A stretch of DNA of 26,221 bases, taken from positions 38,224-64,444 of the forward strand of contig DCHD01000043.1 of assembly GCA_002315565.1 (NCBI GenBank), given 5' to 3'. Positions within the stretch are counted from its first letter, which is position 1. The number at the start of each line of letters is the position of its first letter. A program made the translations under genes and the position numbers. This document shows positions 8,285 to 16,339 of the stretch, in pieces. The notes below the pieces were generated by a model. The model was not told the origin of the DNA and ran no database searches. It was given only the letters and a program-made list of their open reading frames with translations. The stretch comes from Solobacterium sp. UBA1761 (lineage in GTDB: Bacteria > Bacillota_I > Bacilli_A > Erysipelotrichales > Erysipelotrichaceae).

Positions 8285-8594
8285 TTTTAAGAATCTGATT
8301 TTCTAATCTAGAAATTCTCTTAAGAATATCTACAGAAGAATAGTTTGTTGTATTTGATAAATCAAAAACCTTCTGCTTGCTTTCAAGCTCGATCTTGTCG
8401 TTTTTGAGTTCTTTGATCTTTGCTTCTAAAGATGCGATGGTATTGAGAAGTTCCTGTGTATTCTCTTCCATCTTTCCATAGTCTTCAAGAATAAGGTCAA
8501 GCATATTATCAACCTGTTCGGGTGAATAACCTTTAAAGTCAACTTTAAACTCTGTATTGAAAATTTCTTCAGGTGTTAAATTAAGCTTCTCCAT
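8280..8594 (-). CDS. gpsB: Cell division protein GpsB (DivIVA-like)
   Basis: GpsB is a small cytoplasmic coiled-coil adaptor that links penicillin-binding proteins to the division and elongation machinery. The 104-residue product starts with the DivIVA-type membrane-binding segment (LTPEEIFNTEFKVDFKGYSPEQVDNMLD, about residues 6-33). A heptad-rich coiled coil to about residue 75, a polar linker and a short C-terminal helix (SSVDILKRISRLENQILKK) follow, as in B. subtilis GpsB (98 residues). The start has a good TAGGAGAAA site. It sits divergent to recU and the PBP1A gene, its likely functional partner, and upstream of rnpB with no terminator between. Confidence 0.93.
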   Translation of the reverse strand: MEKLNLTPEEIFNTEFKVDFKGYSPEQVDNMLDLILEDYGKMEENTQELLNTIASLEAKIKELKNDKIELESKQKVFDLSNTTNYSSVDILKRISRLENQILKK

Positions 8595-8687
8595 AATTTC
8601 TCCTATTACAAGTTTAACTTAAAAAAAGTCATGACTCAATAAAAAAATCATCTTTTGTGCATTTATAATATAATAATTTAGGTAATT
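8595..8687. promoter_or_regulatory. Divergent gpsB/recU control region
   Basis: This 93-base AT-rich gap must hold both promoters. Rightward, two overlapping TATAAT boxes lie at 8664-8669 and 8669-8674, without an obvious -35. Leftward, TTGAGT (8639-8634) and TAAACT (8616-8611) are 17 bases apart, a weak match. A perfect 10-base palindrome AGTCATGACT (8627-8636) and an inverted repeat AAGTT-T-AACTT (8610-8620) lie between or across them and could be operator sites. Confidence 0.35.
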
Positions 8688-9251
8688 ATGAAATATCCAA
8701 ACGGAAAAAAAGTTGACAAAACTGTAAAGTTTAAAAATACAGCCAATCGTGGCATGTCTTTAGAAGATGATATCAATACTTCAAACAGATATTATCTCGA
8801 TTATGATTTCGCTGTAATACACAAGAAACCGACTCCAATAACTCTGGTTCATGTCGATTATGCTGAACGTTCAAAAACAAAAATAACAGAAGCGTATTTC
8901 AAAGAACCCTCTACAACAGATTACAACGGTATATATAAAGGTAAATACATCGACTTTGAAGCCAAGGAGTCTCATTCAAAGACATCCTTCCCTTTTACCT
9001 CGATTCACATTCATCAGATCAATCATCTGAAGGCTGTTTCAAGACATGGTGCAATTGCTTTTATAATAATAAGGTTTACAGCTCTCAATACAGATTATCT
9101 TATCAAAGCAGATGATTTCATCAGTTTCTATGAAACTACAGACCGAAGATCCCTTCCAGTTAGTTGGATTAAAGATAATGGATATGAGATAATTAGTAAT
9201 TATATGTGTCCCTGCGACTATATAAAACTTATAGACAAAGTATTTGACTAA
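8688..9251 (+). CDS. recU: Holliday junction resolvase RecU
   Basis: RecU cleaves Holliday junctions late in recombinational repair in Firmicutes. The 187-residue protein has the family signatures: NRGMSLEDDIN (20-30), the PD-(D/E)xK-type nuclease core with D78 and the E91-x-K93 pair in YIDFEAKES, then the SFPF and HQINHL segments. Length fits the family (about 170-210). The ATG has only a weak AGGT site a few bases upstream, and two TATAAT boxes lie 14-19 bases upstream, so the leader would be very short. The PBP1A gene follows after 10 bases, the conserved recU-ponA arrangement. Confidence 0.95.
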   Translation: MKYPNGKKVDKTVKFKNTANRGMSLEDDINTSNRYYLDYDFAVIHKKPTPITLVHVDYAERSKTKITEAYFKEPSTTDYNGIYKGKYIDFEAKESHSKTSFPFTSIHIHQINHLKAVSRHGAIAFIIIRFTALNTDYLIKADDFISFYETTDRRSLPVSWIKDNGYEIISNYMCPCDYIKLIDKVFD

Positions 9252-9261
9252 AGGAGTATCT

Positions 9262-12200
9262 ATGAAATTTAGCAAATTTAATTTATTTAAACCTAAAAAG
9301 AAAAACGACGCAGAAAAGATTTCTAAACCAAAAGAGAAACTTGACTGGGTAGCCGCAATTGCCGGATTCGTATCTGTAATTGTAATTATCGGTATGATTG
9401 GTGTTGTATGTGCAATCGGTATGTTTGCAGTAATGCTTAAAGACAAACCAACACTTGACATCAATGACTTCTCTACAAGTGAATCTTCTATCGTCTATGA
9501 CCGAAACGGTGAAGTAATTGCTGAACTTGGTGCAACAATCAGAGAAAACATCACGTATGATGATCTGCCAAACAACGTAATCGATGCATTTGTCGCTGTT
9601 GAAGACTCACGTTTCTTTGAACATAACGGCTTTGACGTTCCACGTTTTACTAAAGCCATTCTTGAAAACATCAAATCACTTTCATTCTCACAGGGTGGTT
9701 CAACATTTACCATGCAGCTTGTAAAGAATACCTACTTTACAAATGATGCTACAGGTACAAACGCTTCAAGAAGCGGTCTATCTGGTGTTGAACGTAAGGT
9801 TCAGGAAATTGCTCTGGCCATGGAACTTGAAAACATGATTTCCAAGGAAGACATTCTGACCATGTATCTTAACCGTCTGAATTTCGGTGGCGGTTCTCAG
9901 AATATCCGTGGTATTCAGAAAGCCTCATACTACTATTTCGGTAAACCTGTAACTGAAGTAAATCTTTCAGAAGCAGCATTCTTAGCCGGTGTAGTAAATG
10001 CTCCAAGTGCCTATAATCCTTATTACCATCTTGACCTTGCAACAAACAGAAGAAATACCGTTCTTTATCTGATGTATCAGCATGGCTACATTTCAGAAGA
10101 AGAATATCAGCTTAATGTCAACATAAAACTTGAAGATTCTCTGGTTGCTGAAAACTCTTCAAAAAGAGGTTCAGGCAGTGCTACTAAGTATCAGGCATAC
10201 ATTGATGAAGTTGTATCCGAAGTCTATGACCTTACAGGTTTAGATCCATATACAACGACAATGGAAATCTATACATATATGGATCAGGGCGTTCAGACTG
10301 TAATGGACAACATTCAGAAAGGCGAAGTAGATGGCTACTTCGAATTCCCTGATGATAACTTTGAACTTGCTTCTATAGCAACAAACATCAAGACTGGCGA
10401 AATCGTCGGAATCTTAGGCGGACGTAACTATTCAAGCGGCGGTGCCCTTCTTCTTAACCACGCAACAGAACAGTACAAGCAGCCAGGTTCTTCTATCAAG
10501 CCAATTCTTGATTATGTACTGGCGTTTGAATATCTTGGTTGGGCAACTGACCATGTACTGACAGATAAACCGATCAACTATGTCGGCACAGATATCGTAA
10601 TCGGTAACTCTGATGGTGTCTACAGAGGACATGTAACTCTTTATGACTGCATCGGTTATTCACTTAATACTACTGCCCTCCAGACAATCCAGCAGGTTGT
10701 AAACAAGGTCGGTGTACAGACAGTTGTTGATTATCTTAAATCTGTAGGATTCTCACAGGCAAAAACAGATACTTTCAACGTTCAGTGGGGTATCGGTGGC
10801 GGAGAATTCTATGTATCCTGCAAACAGATGGCTTCAGCAATGGGCAATATCTTAAACTATGGTACATACTATGAACCACACACCATCAAGAAGATTGTCT
10901 TTGCAAACGGCAAGACTCCAGTTGAACCAACCTATGTTGGAACTCAGACTCTGTCAGCTGGTTCATGCTATCTGATGTCAAAACTTCTCTACAACAACGT
11001 AAACAGCGGTTATGCAAACCTGATGTACGTTCTTAAAGAAAACGATTATGCCGTATATGGCAAAACCGGTACAACTGACTGGGGCAACTCAGGAAGAGAC
11101 TATGGTATTCCAAATGGTGCAATCAAGGATGGATGGTGTGTTGCCGGAACAAGTGATTTCTGTGTAGCAACCTGGGTAGGTTATGAAAAAGCCATCAAGG
11201 ATGAACCATCATACATGTCACTTGAACAGTATCTAAAATGTATTAAGGAAAAGACTACAAACCTTTGTCTTGACGCTACTGTTGAATCATTTGGTAAACC
11301 TGATGAATCAATGACTAAACCTTCAGATGTAACAGATATTACACATATTATTGCTGTATATCCATATGTTTCACCAATTGACGGTATGTCGGATCAGTAC
11401 ATCACTACAGGTCAGATTCTGACTAAATATGCACAGCTTGAATCACCTGAATCAGTAACTGTAGAAGCAATCAACAAAGCTGGTTGTGAAGTTGATTCGG
11501 CAATAAACGGTGCCCTTGTTCTGTCATGGCCTAAATATCCGGATGAAGAAAAGCTGAAAGTTGCTGCTGATACAATGGACATTTCTTTAGAAGATGAGGA
11601 AGAAGAAATTGACCAGAAAGCTACCGGCAGAAGAATGTTTGATTACTCATGGGTATATGGTGCAGTTAAATACAAGGCAAACATCACAGTCAAAGATTCA
11701 GGAGGAAATGTAACTGTTGACAATAAACAGATTATATCATCAGAAGAAAAATACACTACTTCAGACATCAAAGTTAACCCTGGTGATACTGTAACTGTTG
11801 ATTTCTACTACGGTTATGAGCACCGCTCAATCAATTCTTCAAAAGTAACAGTAACTTATGCAGTTGAAGATGAAGACGTTACAATAAGCGCTCCAGGCAC
11901 AAGCGACCTGAAAGATGAAACTGCATTCAAGGCATGGGCTGAAAAATACAACATTCCATCATCGTCTTTGAAGATTGTAGCTGCAACAAGTGGTCACAGC
12001 GAAGGAACATGTGAAATCAAGTATGATGGTGAAGCTGTTAATACGCCAACAATCACCAAGAAGCAGTCTGAACTTAAGAACTTTGTAATAACTTATTACA
12101 CAAAGAAAGCAGCATCTATTTCTGGTCTGACTGTTTCACAGTCTATCGCAACAAGTACTACTGCACAGTTAAAGATCACAATCGCAGACGCCGCAACAAC

Positions 12201-12435
12201 TCCTAAAGTTGTAATCAAGATTACCAAGAAAGATACAAGTGAATTCGCCGGATTTACAGTCAAGTATAAAGGCGATTCAATCGGAATCAAAGGAAGCGGT
12301 ACTGTTACAATGGAAAATGGCGAAAATATTCTCGATTTGACATTTGCTTCAACAGATATTGGTGTATATGATATTACAGCTCAGATTCAGGATACAACCG
12401 CAACCTGGACTGGTACCATTACCGTAACTGAATAA
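9262..12435 (+). CDS. ponA: Class A penicillin-binding protein (PBP1A-like) with long C-terminal extension
   Basis: This bifunctional cell wall synthase polymerises glycan strands and cross-links peptides outside the membrane. The 1057-residue product has a basic cytoplasmic tail, one membrane anchor (about 28-59), a GT51 glycosyltransferase domain with catalytic E114 in VEDSRFFEH plus GGSTFTMQLVKN and KEDILTMYLNRLNFG, and a transpeptidase domain with S410-S-I-K413, S467-L-N469 and K601-T-G603. From about residue 700 a roughly 350-residue tail follows. It has an acidic run near 776-783 and beta-rich, Thr/Val-rich segments that look like Ig or fibronectin-type modules, which I cannot assign. 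ATG 9262 has the site AAAGGAG. A TTG at 9244 overlapping recU is less likely. A terminator follows. Confidence 0.95.
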   Translation: MKFSKFNLFKPKKKNDAEKISKPKEKLDWVAAIAGFVSVIVIIGMIGVVCAIGMFAVMLKDKPTLDINDFSTSESSIVYDRNGEVIAELGATIRENITYDDLPNNVIDAFVAVEDSRFFEHNGFDVPRFTKAILENIKSLSFSQGGSTFTMQLVKNTYFTNDATGTNASRSGLSGVERKVQEIALAMELENMISKEDILTMYLNRLNFGGGSQNIRGIQKASYYYFGKPVTEVNLSEAAFLAGVVNAPSAYNPYYHLDLATNRRNTVLYLMYQHGYISEEEYQLNVNIKLEDSLVAENSSKRGSGSATKYQAYIDEVVSEVYDLTGLDPYTTTMEIYTYMDQGVQTVMDNIQKGEVDGYFEFPDDNFELASIATNIKTGEIVGILGGRNYSSGGALLLNHATEQYKQPGSSIKPILDYVLAFEYLGWATDHVLTDKPINYVGTDIVIGNSDGVYRGHVTLYDCIGYSLNTTALQTIQQVVNKVGVQTVVDYLKSVGFSQAKTDTFNVQWGIGGGEFYVSCKQMASAMGNILNYGTYYEPHTIKKIVFANGKTPVEPTYVGTQTLSAGSCYLMSKLLYNNVNSGYANLMYVLKENDYAVYGKTGTTDWGNSGRDYGIPNGAIKDGWCVAGTSDFCVATWVGYEKAIKDEPSYMSLEQYLKCIKEKTTNLCLDATVESFGKPDESMTKPSDVTDITHIIAVYPYVSPIDGMSDQYITTGQILTKYAQLESPESVTVEAINKAGCEVDSAINGALVLSWPKYPDEEKLKVAADTMDISLEDEEEEIDQKATGRRMFDYSWVYGAVKYKANITVKDSGGNVTVDNKQIISSEEKYTTSDIKVNPGDTVTVDFYYGYEHRSINSSKVTVTYAVEDEDVTISAPGTSDLKDETAFKAWAEKYNIPSSSLKIVAATSGHSEGTCEIKYDGEAVNTPTITKKQSELKNFVITYYTKKAASISGLTVSQSIATSTTAQLKITIADAATTPKVVIKITKKDTSEFAGFTVKYKGDSIGIKGSGTVTMENGENILDLTFASTDIGVYDITAQIQDTTATWTGTITVTE

Positions 12436-12446
12436 TATATTCCAAC

Positions 12447-12472
12447 AAAACGCGATTAATATCGCGTTTTCT
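12447..12472 (+). terminator. Intrinsic terminator of recU-ponA
   Basis: A 10 bp perfect stem (AAAACGCGAT at 12447-12456, ATCGCGTTTT at 12461-12470) with a TAAT loop ends in four T plus CTTG, 11 bases after the PBP stop codon. Confidence 0.9.
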
Positions 12473-12475
12473 TGT

Positions 12476-12490
12476 TATAATTTTTTAGGG
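12476..12490 (+). promoter_or_regulatory. -10 element and AGGG site for the HAD gene
   Basis: TATAAT at 12476-12481 and a minimal Shine-Dalgarno AGGG at 12487-12490 precede the ATG at 12498. The expected transcript start is near 12488, giving an unusually short leader of about 10 bases. No -35 is recognisable, as that position falls in the upstream terminator. Confidence 0.4.
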
Positions 12491-12497
12491 TAAATAT

Positions 12498-13343
12498 ATG
12501 ATCAGACTTATAGTATGTGACATAGATAACACACTGGTTCCAAAACATAAGCAGCCTAGCGATGATACCATCAGATGTATCAAAGAATTCAAAGAAAAAG
12601 GAATTCTTTTCGGACTAGCATCAGGAAGATCTACATCTCAGCTTAAAAAGCTTGCGGATCAGTGGGGAATCAGTTGCGATATTCTTATCGGTATGAATGG
12701 TGGCGAATATCAGGATGAGATTACCGGTGAATATTCATGTCTTCCTAAACTTTCAAAAGAAGTAATGAAAGAGATATTCGAAATAATGGAACCTTTTAAA
12801 GAAAAGGTAAACGTATCTCAGCTTGTTGATGGTGTTCATTACTGCAGAAGGCTTGATGATCTGATCCTGAATTCATTCAAATACAACAAAGATGCTAAAC
12901 TCCCTACTGTTGTACCTGATGAGTCAATGTTCTGGTCTCATGATGCCTATAAAGTAGGTTTCAGAACACCTGCTGATGTTATGCCTGATGTAGAAGAATG
13001 GGTAAAAGCCCATAAGTCAGATAATTATCGCACAGTAAAAACCGAATTTACGATGTTTGAATTCTGTCATCCAGAAGCCGACAAAGGAAAGATGCTTATT
13101 AGATTCTGTAACAGTCATAATATTCCTCTAGAAGATGCAGTGGGATTTGGCGATATGACCAACGATATCGAACTGATTAAAGATGCGGGAATCGGTGTCT
13201 GTATGGAGAATGGTTCTTTAGATGCAAAAGCAGTTGCTGATATTATTACTGAAGAATCTATTGAAGATGACGGCTGGAGTAAGTTTATAAGAAAACATGT
13301 CCTTACTGATGAACAGGATATCTATACATTAATCAAAAAATAA
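12498..13343 (+). CDS. Cof-type HAD-IIB family hydrolase (probable sugar-phosphate or cofactor phosphatase)
   Basis: This 281-residue cytoplasmic protein has the four HAD motifs in order: the nucleophile segment D8-I-D10-N-T (CDIDNTLVP), LASGRS around residue 40, a lysine in the PEADKGKML region, and GFGDMTNDIE near 215-225 that binds Mg2+. The large C2B cap between motifs II and III places it in the Cof/YidA group, whose members dephosphorylate sugar phosphates, FMN or similar small molecules. The specific substrate cannot be read from sequence. It is a single gene between a terminator on its left and a bidirectional terminator on its right. Confidence 0.9.
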   Translation: MIRLIVCDIDNTLVPKHKQPSDDTIRCIKEFKEKGILFGLASGRSTSQLKKLADQWGISCDILIGMNGGEYQDEITGEYSCLPKLSKEVMKEIFEIMEPFKEKVNVSQLVDGVHYCRRLDDLILNSFKYNKDAKLPTVVPDESMFWSHDAYKVGFRTPADVMPDVEEWVKAHKSDNYRTVKTEFTMFEFCHPEADKGKMLIRFCNSHNIPLEDAVGFGDMTNDIELIKDAGIGVCMENGSLDAKAVADIITEESIEDDGWSKFIRKHVLTDEQDIYTLIKK

Positions 13344-13366
13344 ATGGCACAATGTGCCATTTTCTT
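13342..13366. terminator. Bidirectional terminator between the HAD and Asp23 genes
   Basis: A 9 bp perfect stem (AAATGGCAC at 13342-13350, GTGCCATTT at 13354-13362) with a 3-base loop carries T-rich tails in both directions. It begins inside the HAD stop codon and ends two bases from the Asp23 stop codon. Confidence 0.85.
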
Positions 13367-13670
13367 ATCTTGAAATAAATCCCTGTATATTGACATCAAC
13401 ATGTTTAACTTTGATTGATGTCATTTCAAAGATGTGTTCAAATACAACTCTTTGAACTTCTTTACATATTTCATCGACATTTGAGCCCTGTTTAAGTTTT
13501 ACAAACATTTCAATTACGATTTCACCGTTTACAAGTCTGCAGTCGGCATATTTGTCTTCCTTAAAAGGAATAATATCTTTTACTTTATCACAGGCAATCA
13601 TTGCCATTTCTTCCATGGCTTTTGAATCTATTACGAATGATCCGTTTTCATTTTTCTTGATAATTTCCAT
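13365..13670 (-). CDS. Asp23/Gls24 family protein
   Basis: This 101-residue protein fits the Asp23/Gls24 (YloU-like) family of small cytoplasmic or membrane-associated proteins linked to cell-envelope stress. Recognisable family features are the N-terminal helix with MAMIACDKVKDI, the conserved strand NGEIVIEMFVKLKQGSNVDEICKEVQRVV, and the C-terminal KVKHVDVNIQGF. No catalytic residues are known for the family. It has a strong AAGGAGAAACGTT site before ATG 13670, follows the RNA methyltransferase by 18 bases and is the last gene of the truB operon. Confidence 0.88.
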   Translation of the reverse strand: MEIIKKNENGSFVIDSKAMEEMAMIACDKVKDIIPFKEDKYADCRLVNGEIVIEMFVKLKQGSNVDEICKEVQRVVFEHIFEMTSIKVKHVDVNIQGFISR

Positions 13671-13688
13671 AACGTTTCTCCTTAATGA

Positions 13689-14945
13689 TTATAACATTCT
13701 TCTTAATCCCTTAGGATATCTGTTCTTTAGCCTGCCCTTTGCTGCTTTTCCAAAGCCAATAGGAAATCCTTTGTATAAAAGCTGTACATATGAGTCCTTA
13801 TATTGAATAGGCATTTCATTTCCTGAAACAATGATTTCATATTCCTTTTCATCAAGCTCATAGGTATTAATGAATTCAATTCTGTTTGAACGATAAAGAT
13901 TGTGCTCAGGTTCAAATCTTCCTTTTGTTAACGAACCGATATAAAGTCCATATCTTATAACGTTGTAACCTAAATCAGGTAAAGGAATAAGCGACAGATA
14001 GAAGTTATCACCATTCATGTACAGATAATAACTATCAATATTAAGGTTTTCTTTTATAAATGCTTCCACAGTTTTGTTGTTTGCGGTTTTCTTCGGTTTA
14101 AGATTTCTTGTTTCACCGGTTTTATCTTTCTTTAAAAGAACATAGAACTGCCCTTCTGTATCATCAATAAAAGACAGTTTATGATAGTCAGATACACGCG
14201 ACATATCAGGATGTCTTAAAAGAAAAGATTCAATCTGATTTTCATCTTCCTTAAATGAGAATGTGCAAGTGCTGTAAAGTAATTGTCCATTTGGTTTAAG
14301 ACATCTGTAGGCATTCTCCAATAACTTTGACTGAAGTGATGCCAGTTCATTAATATTTTCATTAGAATATGTATTGAATATCTCCGGATACTTTCTTACC
14401 ATTCCTTCTCCAGAACATGGTGCATCAAGTATTACCAGATCCTGACTATACTCAAGTTCATCAGCAAGTACTTCAGTATCTTTGTTGGTTATAACCACAT
14501 TTTCATAACCCATTCGTTCCAGATTATTCGCAAGTGCTGAAACACGCTGAAAAGAGTATTCATTTGAAATGAGAACTGCATCATCATTCATTCTGTTTAG
14601 AATATTTATTGATTTGCCACCAGGGGCAGCACACATATCAAGTACATTATGCACATTTGTCATATCAGGCAATAATGAAGGCATGGAAGCCTCGTTGCCC
14701 TGCGGATAAACAAGTCCCAGTTCATAAGCTTTTGACTTGCCTATGGCGTCAAAATGGTGCCTGAATGATATCTCATTGAATCTTTCATATTCAAAGTCAA
14801 CAAGAGAAAGAATATCGTCATTATTTCCTTTTTTCTCATTTATAAAAAAGCCATGAGTTTGTGGTTCATGCATCTTTTTTACAAAGACTTCATAGTTTTC
14901 TTTAAAATATTCTTTAGCGTTTTCAAGAAAAAGTTCTTTACTCAT
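13689..14945 (-). CDS. RsmB/NOP-family 5-methylcytosine rRNA methyltransferase (RsmF-like)
   Basis: This SAM-dependent methyltransferase probably modifies C5 of cytosine in rRNA. The 418-residue product has the SAM-binding motif DMCAAPGGKS at 103-112 and both cysteines of the RNA m5C mechanism: C177 in DAPCSGEGM and C227 in the STCTF segment. The C-terminal third (about 275-418) resembles the RNA-binding region of the YebU/RsmF group, ending with the GFPIGFGK and RLKNRYPKGLRR segments. The exact target base cannot be assigned from sequence. The ATG overlaps the ribF 3' end by 8 bases, so it is part of the truB-ribF operon. Confidence 0.92.
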   Translation of the reverse strand: MSKELFLENAKEYFKENYEVFVKKMHEPQTHGFFINEKKGNNDDILSLVDFEYERFNEISFRHHFDAIGKSKAYELGLVYPQGNEASMPSLLPDMTNVHNVLDMCAAPGGKSINILNRMNDDAVLISNEYSFQRVSALANNLERMGYENVVITNKDTEVLADELEYSQDLVILDAPCSGEGMVRKYPEIFNTYSNENINELASLQSKLLENAYRCLKPNGQLLYSTCTFSFKEDENQIESFLLRHPDMSRVSDYHKLSFIDDTEGQFYVLLKKDKTGETRNLKPKKTANNKTVEAFIKENLNIDSYYLYMNGDNFYLSLIPLPDLGYNVIRYGLYIGSLTKGRFEPEHNLYRSNRIEFINTYELDEKEYEIIVSGNEMPIQYKDSYVQLLYKGFPIGFGKAAKGRLKNRYPKGLRRML

Positions 14946-15480
14946 GTCCCATTAATCTCTTTGCTTCTTTAATATCACCATCTTCAATAAGTTTCCTGAT
15001 TCTTGTTGAAGAAATCTTCTCGCCATTGTCTTTAACTTCACTTATTTCAATAGTATTGAATTCTTTATATCTTTTAAGATCTGAAACATTCCCTGATGCT
15101 TTGTATCCGAAATGAAAGTCAAAGCCACACACAAGCGTATTTACATTGGAAGAAACAATATAGTCATTAATAAAACTCTCTTTGTCTTTGCACATCAGTT
15201 CCTCATTGAATTCAAGAAGCAGAACATTTTCAATTCCATATTCTTCAAAAAGTTCCAGTCTTCTTTTTAAACTCGTAAGTTCCTTAACTTCTTTTTTACT
15301 TACTACTGTTTCTGGATCGGGATAAAAAGTAATCACATTAGCTGATACATTAAGCCTGCGTGCTTCTTTAATAGTTTCTTCTATCAGTCTTTGATGACCA
15401 AGATGTACGCCATCAAAGTATCCGATACAGGATACATTCTCTTTTATTTTATTTATTTCTTCAACCTTAAAAACCTTCAT
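14938..15480 (-). CDS. ribF: RibF-like FMN adenylyltransferase (FAD synthetase domain only)
   Basis: The usual bacterial RibF has an N-terminal FMN adenylyltransferase and a C-terminal riboflavin kinase, about 310 residues in all. This 180-residue protein holds only the first: GYFDGVHLGH at 20-29 (nucleotide-binding HxGH-type motif), NVITFYPDPETV, CGFDFHFGYKASG at 118-130 and the ISSTRIR motif at 157-163. It ends at a genuine stop overlapping the next gene by 8 bases, so it is not a frameshifted longer gene. ATG 15480 shares ATGA with the truB stop and has an AGAGG site. Its place after truB is the usual place of ribF in Firmicutes. It probably makes FAD from FMN. The kinase would have to be elsewhere. 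Confidence 0.88.
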   Translation of the reverse strand: MKVFKVEEINKIKENVSCIGYFDGVHLGHQRLIEETIKEARRLNVSANVITFYPDPETVVSKKEVKELTSLKRRLELFEEYGIENVLLLEFNEELMCKDKESFINDYIVSSNVNTLVCGFDFHFGYKASGNVSDLKRYKEFNTIEISEVKDNGEKISSTRIRKLIEDGDIKEAKRLMGHE

Positions 15481-16319
15481 CGTAAACCTCTGATGCATTT
15501 ATACTCATCACCGTCTTTTTCATAGATTGCAATACATTCTTTATCTGATGTAATCAGTACTTTTTCTTTGTCTGTTTTAAGCTTCAGCCTTCTGCCATTA
15601 ACTGCAAGTCTAGGATCAATGAAATTTATTGTTTCATACTTTCTTGAAAGAACCTCATAAAGTGAGTGATCATGGAATTCACCATTCAGAATATCTTCAA
15701 GTTTGTCACATTCCAGAACTGTCACAGAATCAATCTTTGTTCTTTCAAGCTCTGTAAGCGTACCGATAACGCCGAGTTTATCCAGTATATCTCTTGTAAG
15801 TGCACGGATATAGGTGCCTGATGAGACAGACGTTTTAAAAGTGAATGATGATTCATTTAAATCAATCAGTTCTATATAAAAGACTTCAATATCTCTCAAA
15901 GGTATTTCTACTTCTTTTCCTTCACGCTGATATTCGTAGAGCTTTTTACCGTTTACTTTTATGGCTGAAGTGATTGGTGGCAGCTGTTTTGACTTACCGA
16001 CAAAAGAATTCATTACATTAATGATTTCTTCTTTAGAAGGCATGGTACATTCTTTTTGTTCGGTTATATTTCCGTCAACATCAAGTGTGTCTGTCAGATA
16101 ACCTATTTCCACTTTAGCGATATATTCCTTGGAATCATATACCAGAAACTGATTGGCTTTAGTCGCATTATCAAGAAGGACAATCATTACACCTGTCGCA
16201 TTTGGATCAAGAGTTCCTGTATGTCCTATTTTCTTGGTACCAAAGACCTTTCTTAGTTTAAAACACACATCAAATGATGTGATTCCTTTTGGTTTGTTAA
16301 TATAAAGTACATTTGCCAC
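15477..16319 (-). CDS. truB: tRNA pseudouridine(55) synthase
   Basis: TruB converts U55 of the tRNA T-loop to pseudouridine and also acts as a tRNA chaperone. The 280-residue product begins with the family stretch NKPKGITSFDV and has the catalytic aspartate D38 in GHTGTLDPNATGV. Later come QLPPITSAIKVNGKKLYEY and the YIRALTRDI segment, and then a short C-terminal domain. The start is GTG 16319, since the next in-frame ATG lies inside the catalytic domain. No Shine-Dalgarno precedes the GTG. A perfect TATAAT ends seven bases before it, suggesting a leaderless mRNA. It is the first gene of truB-ribF-rsmF-asp23 and overlaps ribF through ATGA. Confidence 0.96.
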   Translation of the reverse strand: MANVLYINKPKGITSFDVCFKLRKVFGTKKIGHTGTLDPNATGVMIVLLDNATKANQFLVYDSKEYIAKVEIGYLTDTLDVDGNITEQKECTMPSKEEIINVMNSFVGKSKQLPPITSAIKVNGKKLYEYQREGKEVEIPLRDIEVFYIELIDLNESSFTFKTSVSSGTYIRALTRDILDKLGVIGTLTELERTKIDSVTVLECDKLEDILNGEFHDHSLYEVLSRKYETINFIDPRLAVNGRRLKLKTDKEKVLITSDKECIAIYEKDGDEYKCIRGLR

Positions 16320-16325
16320 GAGTAT

Positions 16326-16333
16326 ATTATAAT
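16326..16333. promoter_or_regulatory. Shared palindromic -10 element, divergent leaderless starts
   Basis: ATTATAAT is its own reverse complement and supplies TATAAT on both strands (16328-16333 plus, 16331-16326 minus). The truB GTG at 16319 and the TtcA-like ATG at 16340 each begin exactly seven bases beyond their -10 element. Only 20 bases separate the two start codons, which leaves no room for a Shine-Dalgarno or a leader. No good -35 is visible on either side. Confidence 0.6.
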
Positions 16334-16339
16334 GGTTTT

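Noticed and set aside
9039..9464. Minus-strand open frame antisense to recU and the PBP start
   Set aside because: Shadow of the PBP membrane segment. Both plus-strand genes are well supported.
8688..12435. Possible recent acquisition of the recU-ponA segment because of the unusual PBP tail
   Set aside because: Base composition and codon style look like the neighbours, the gene order is a standard Firmicute one, and no repeats or mobile genes flank it.
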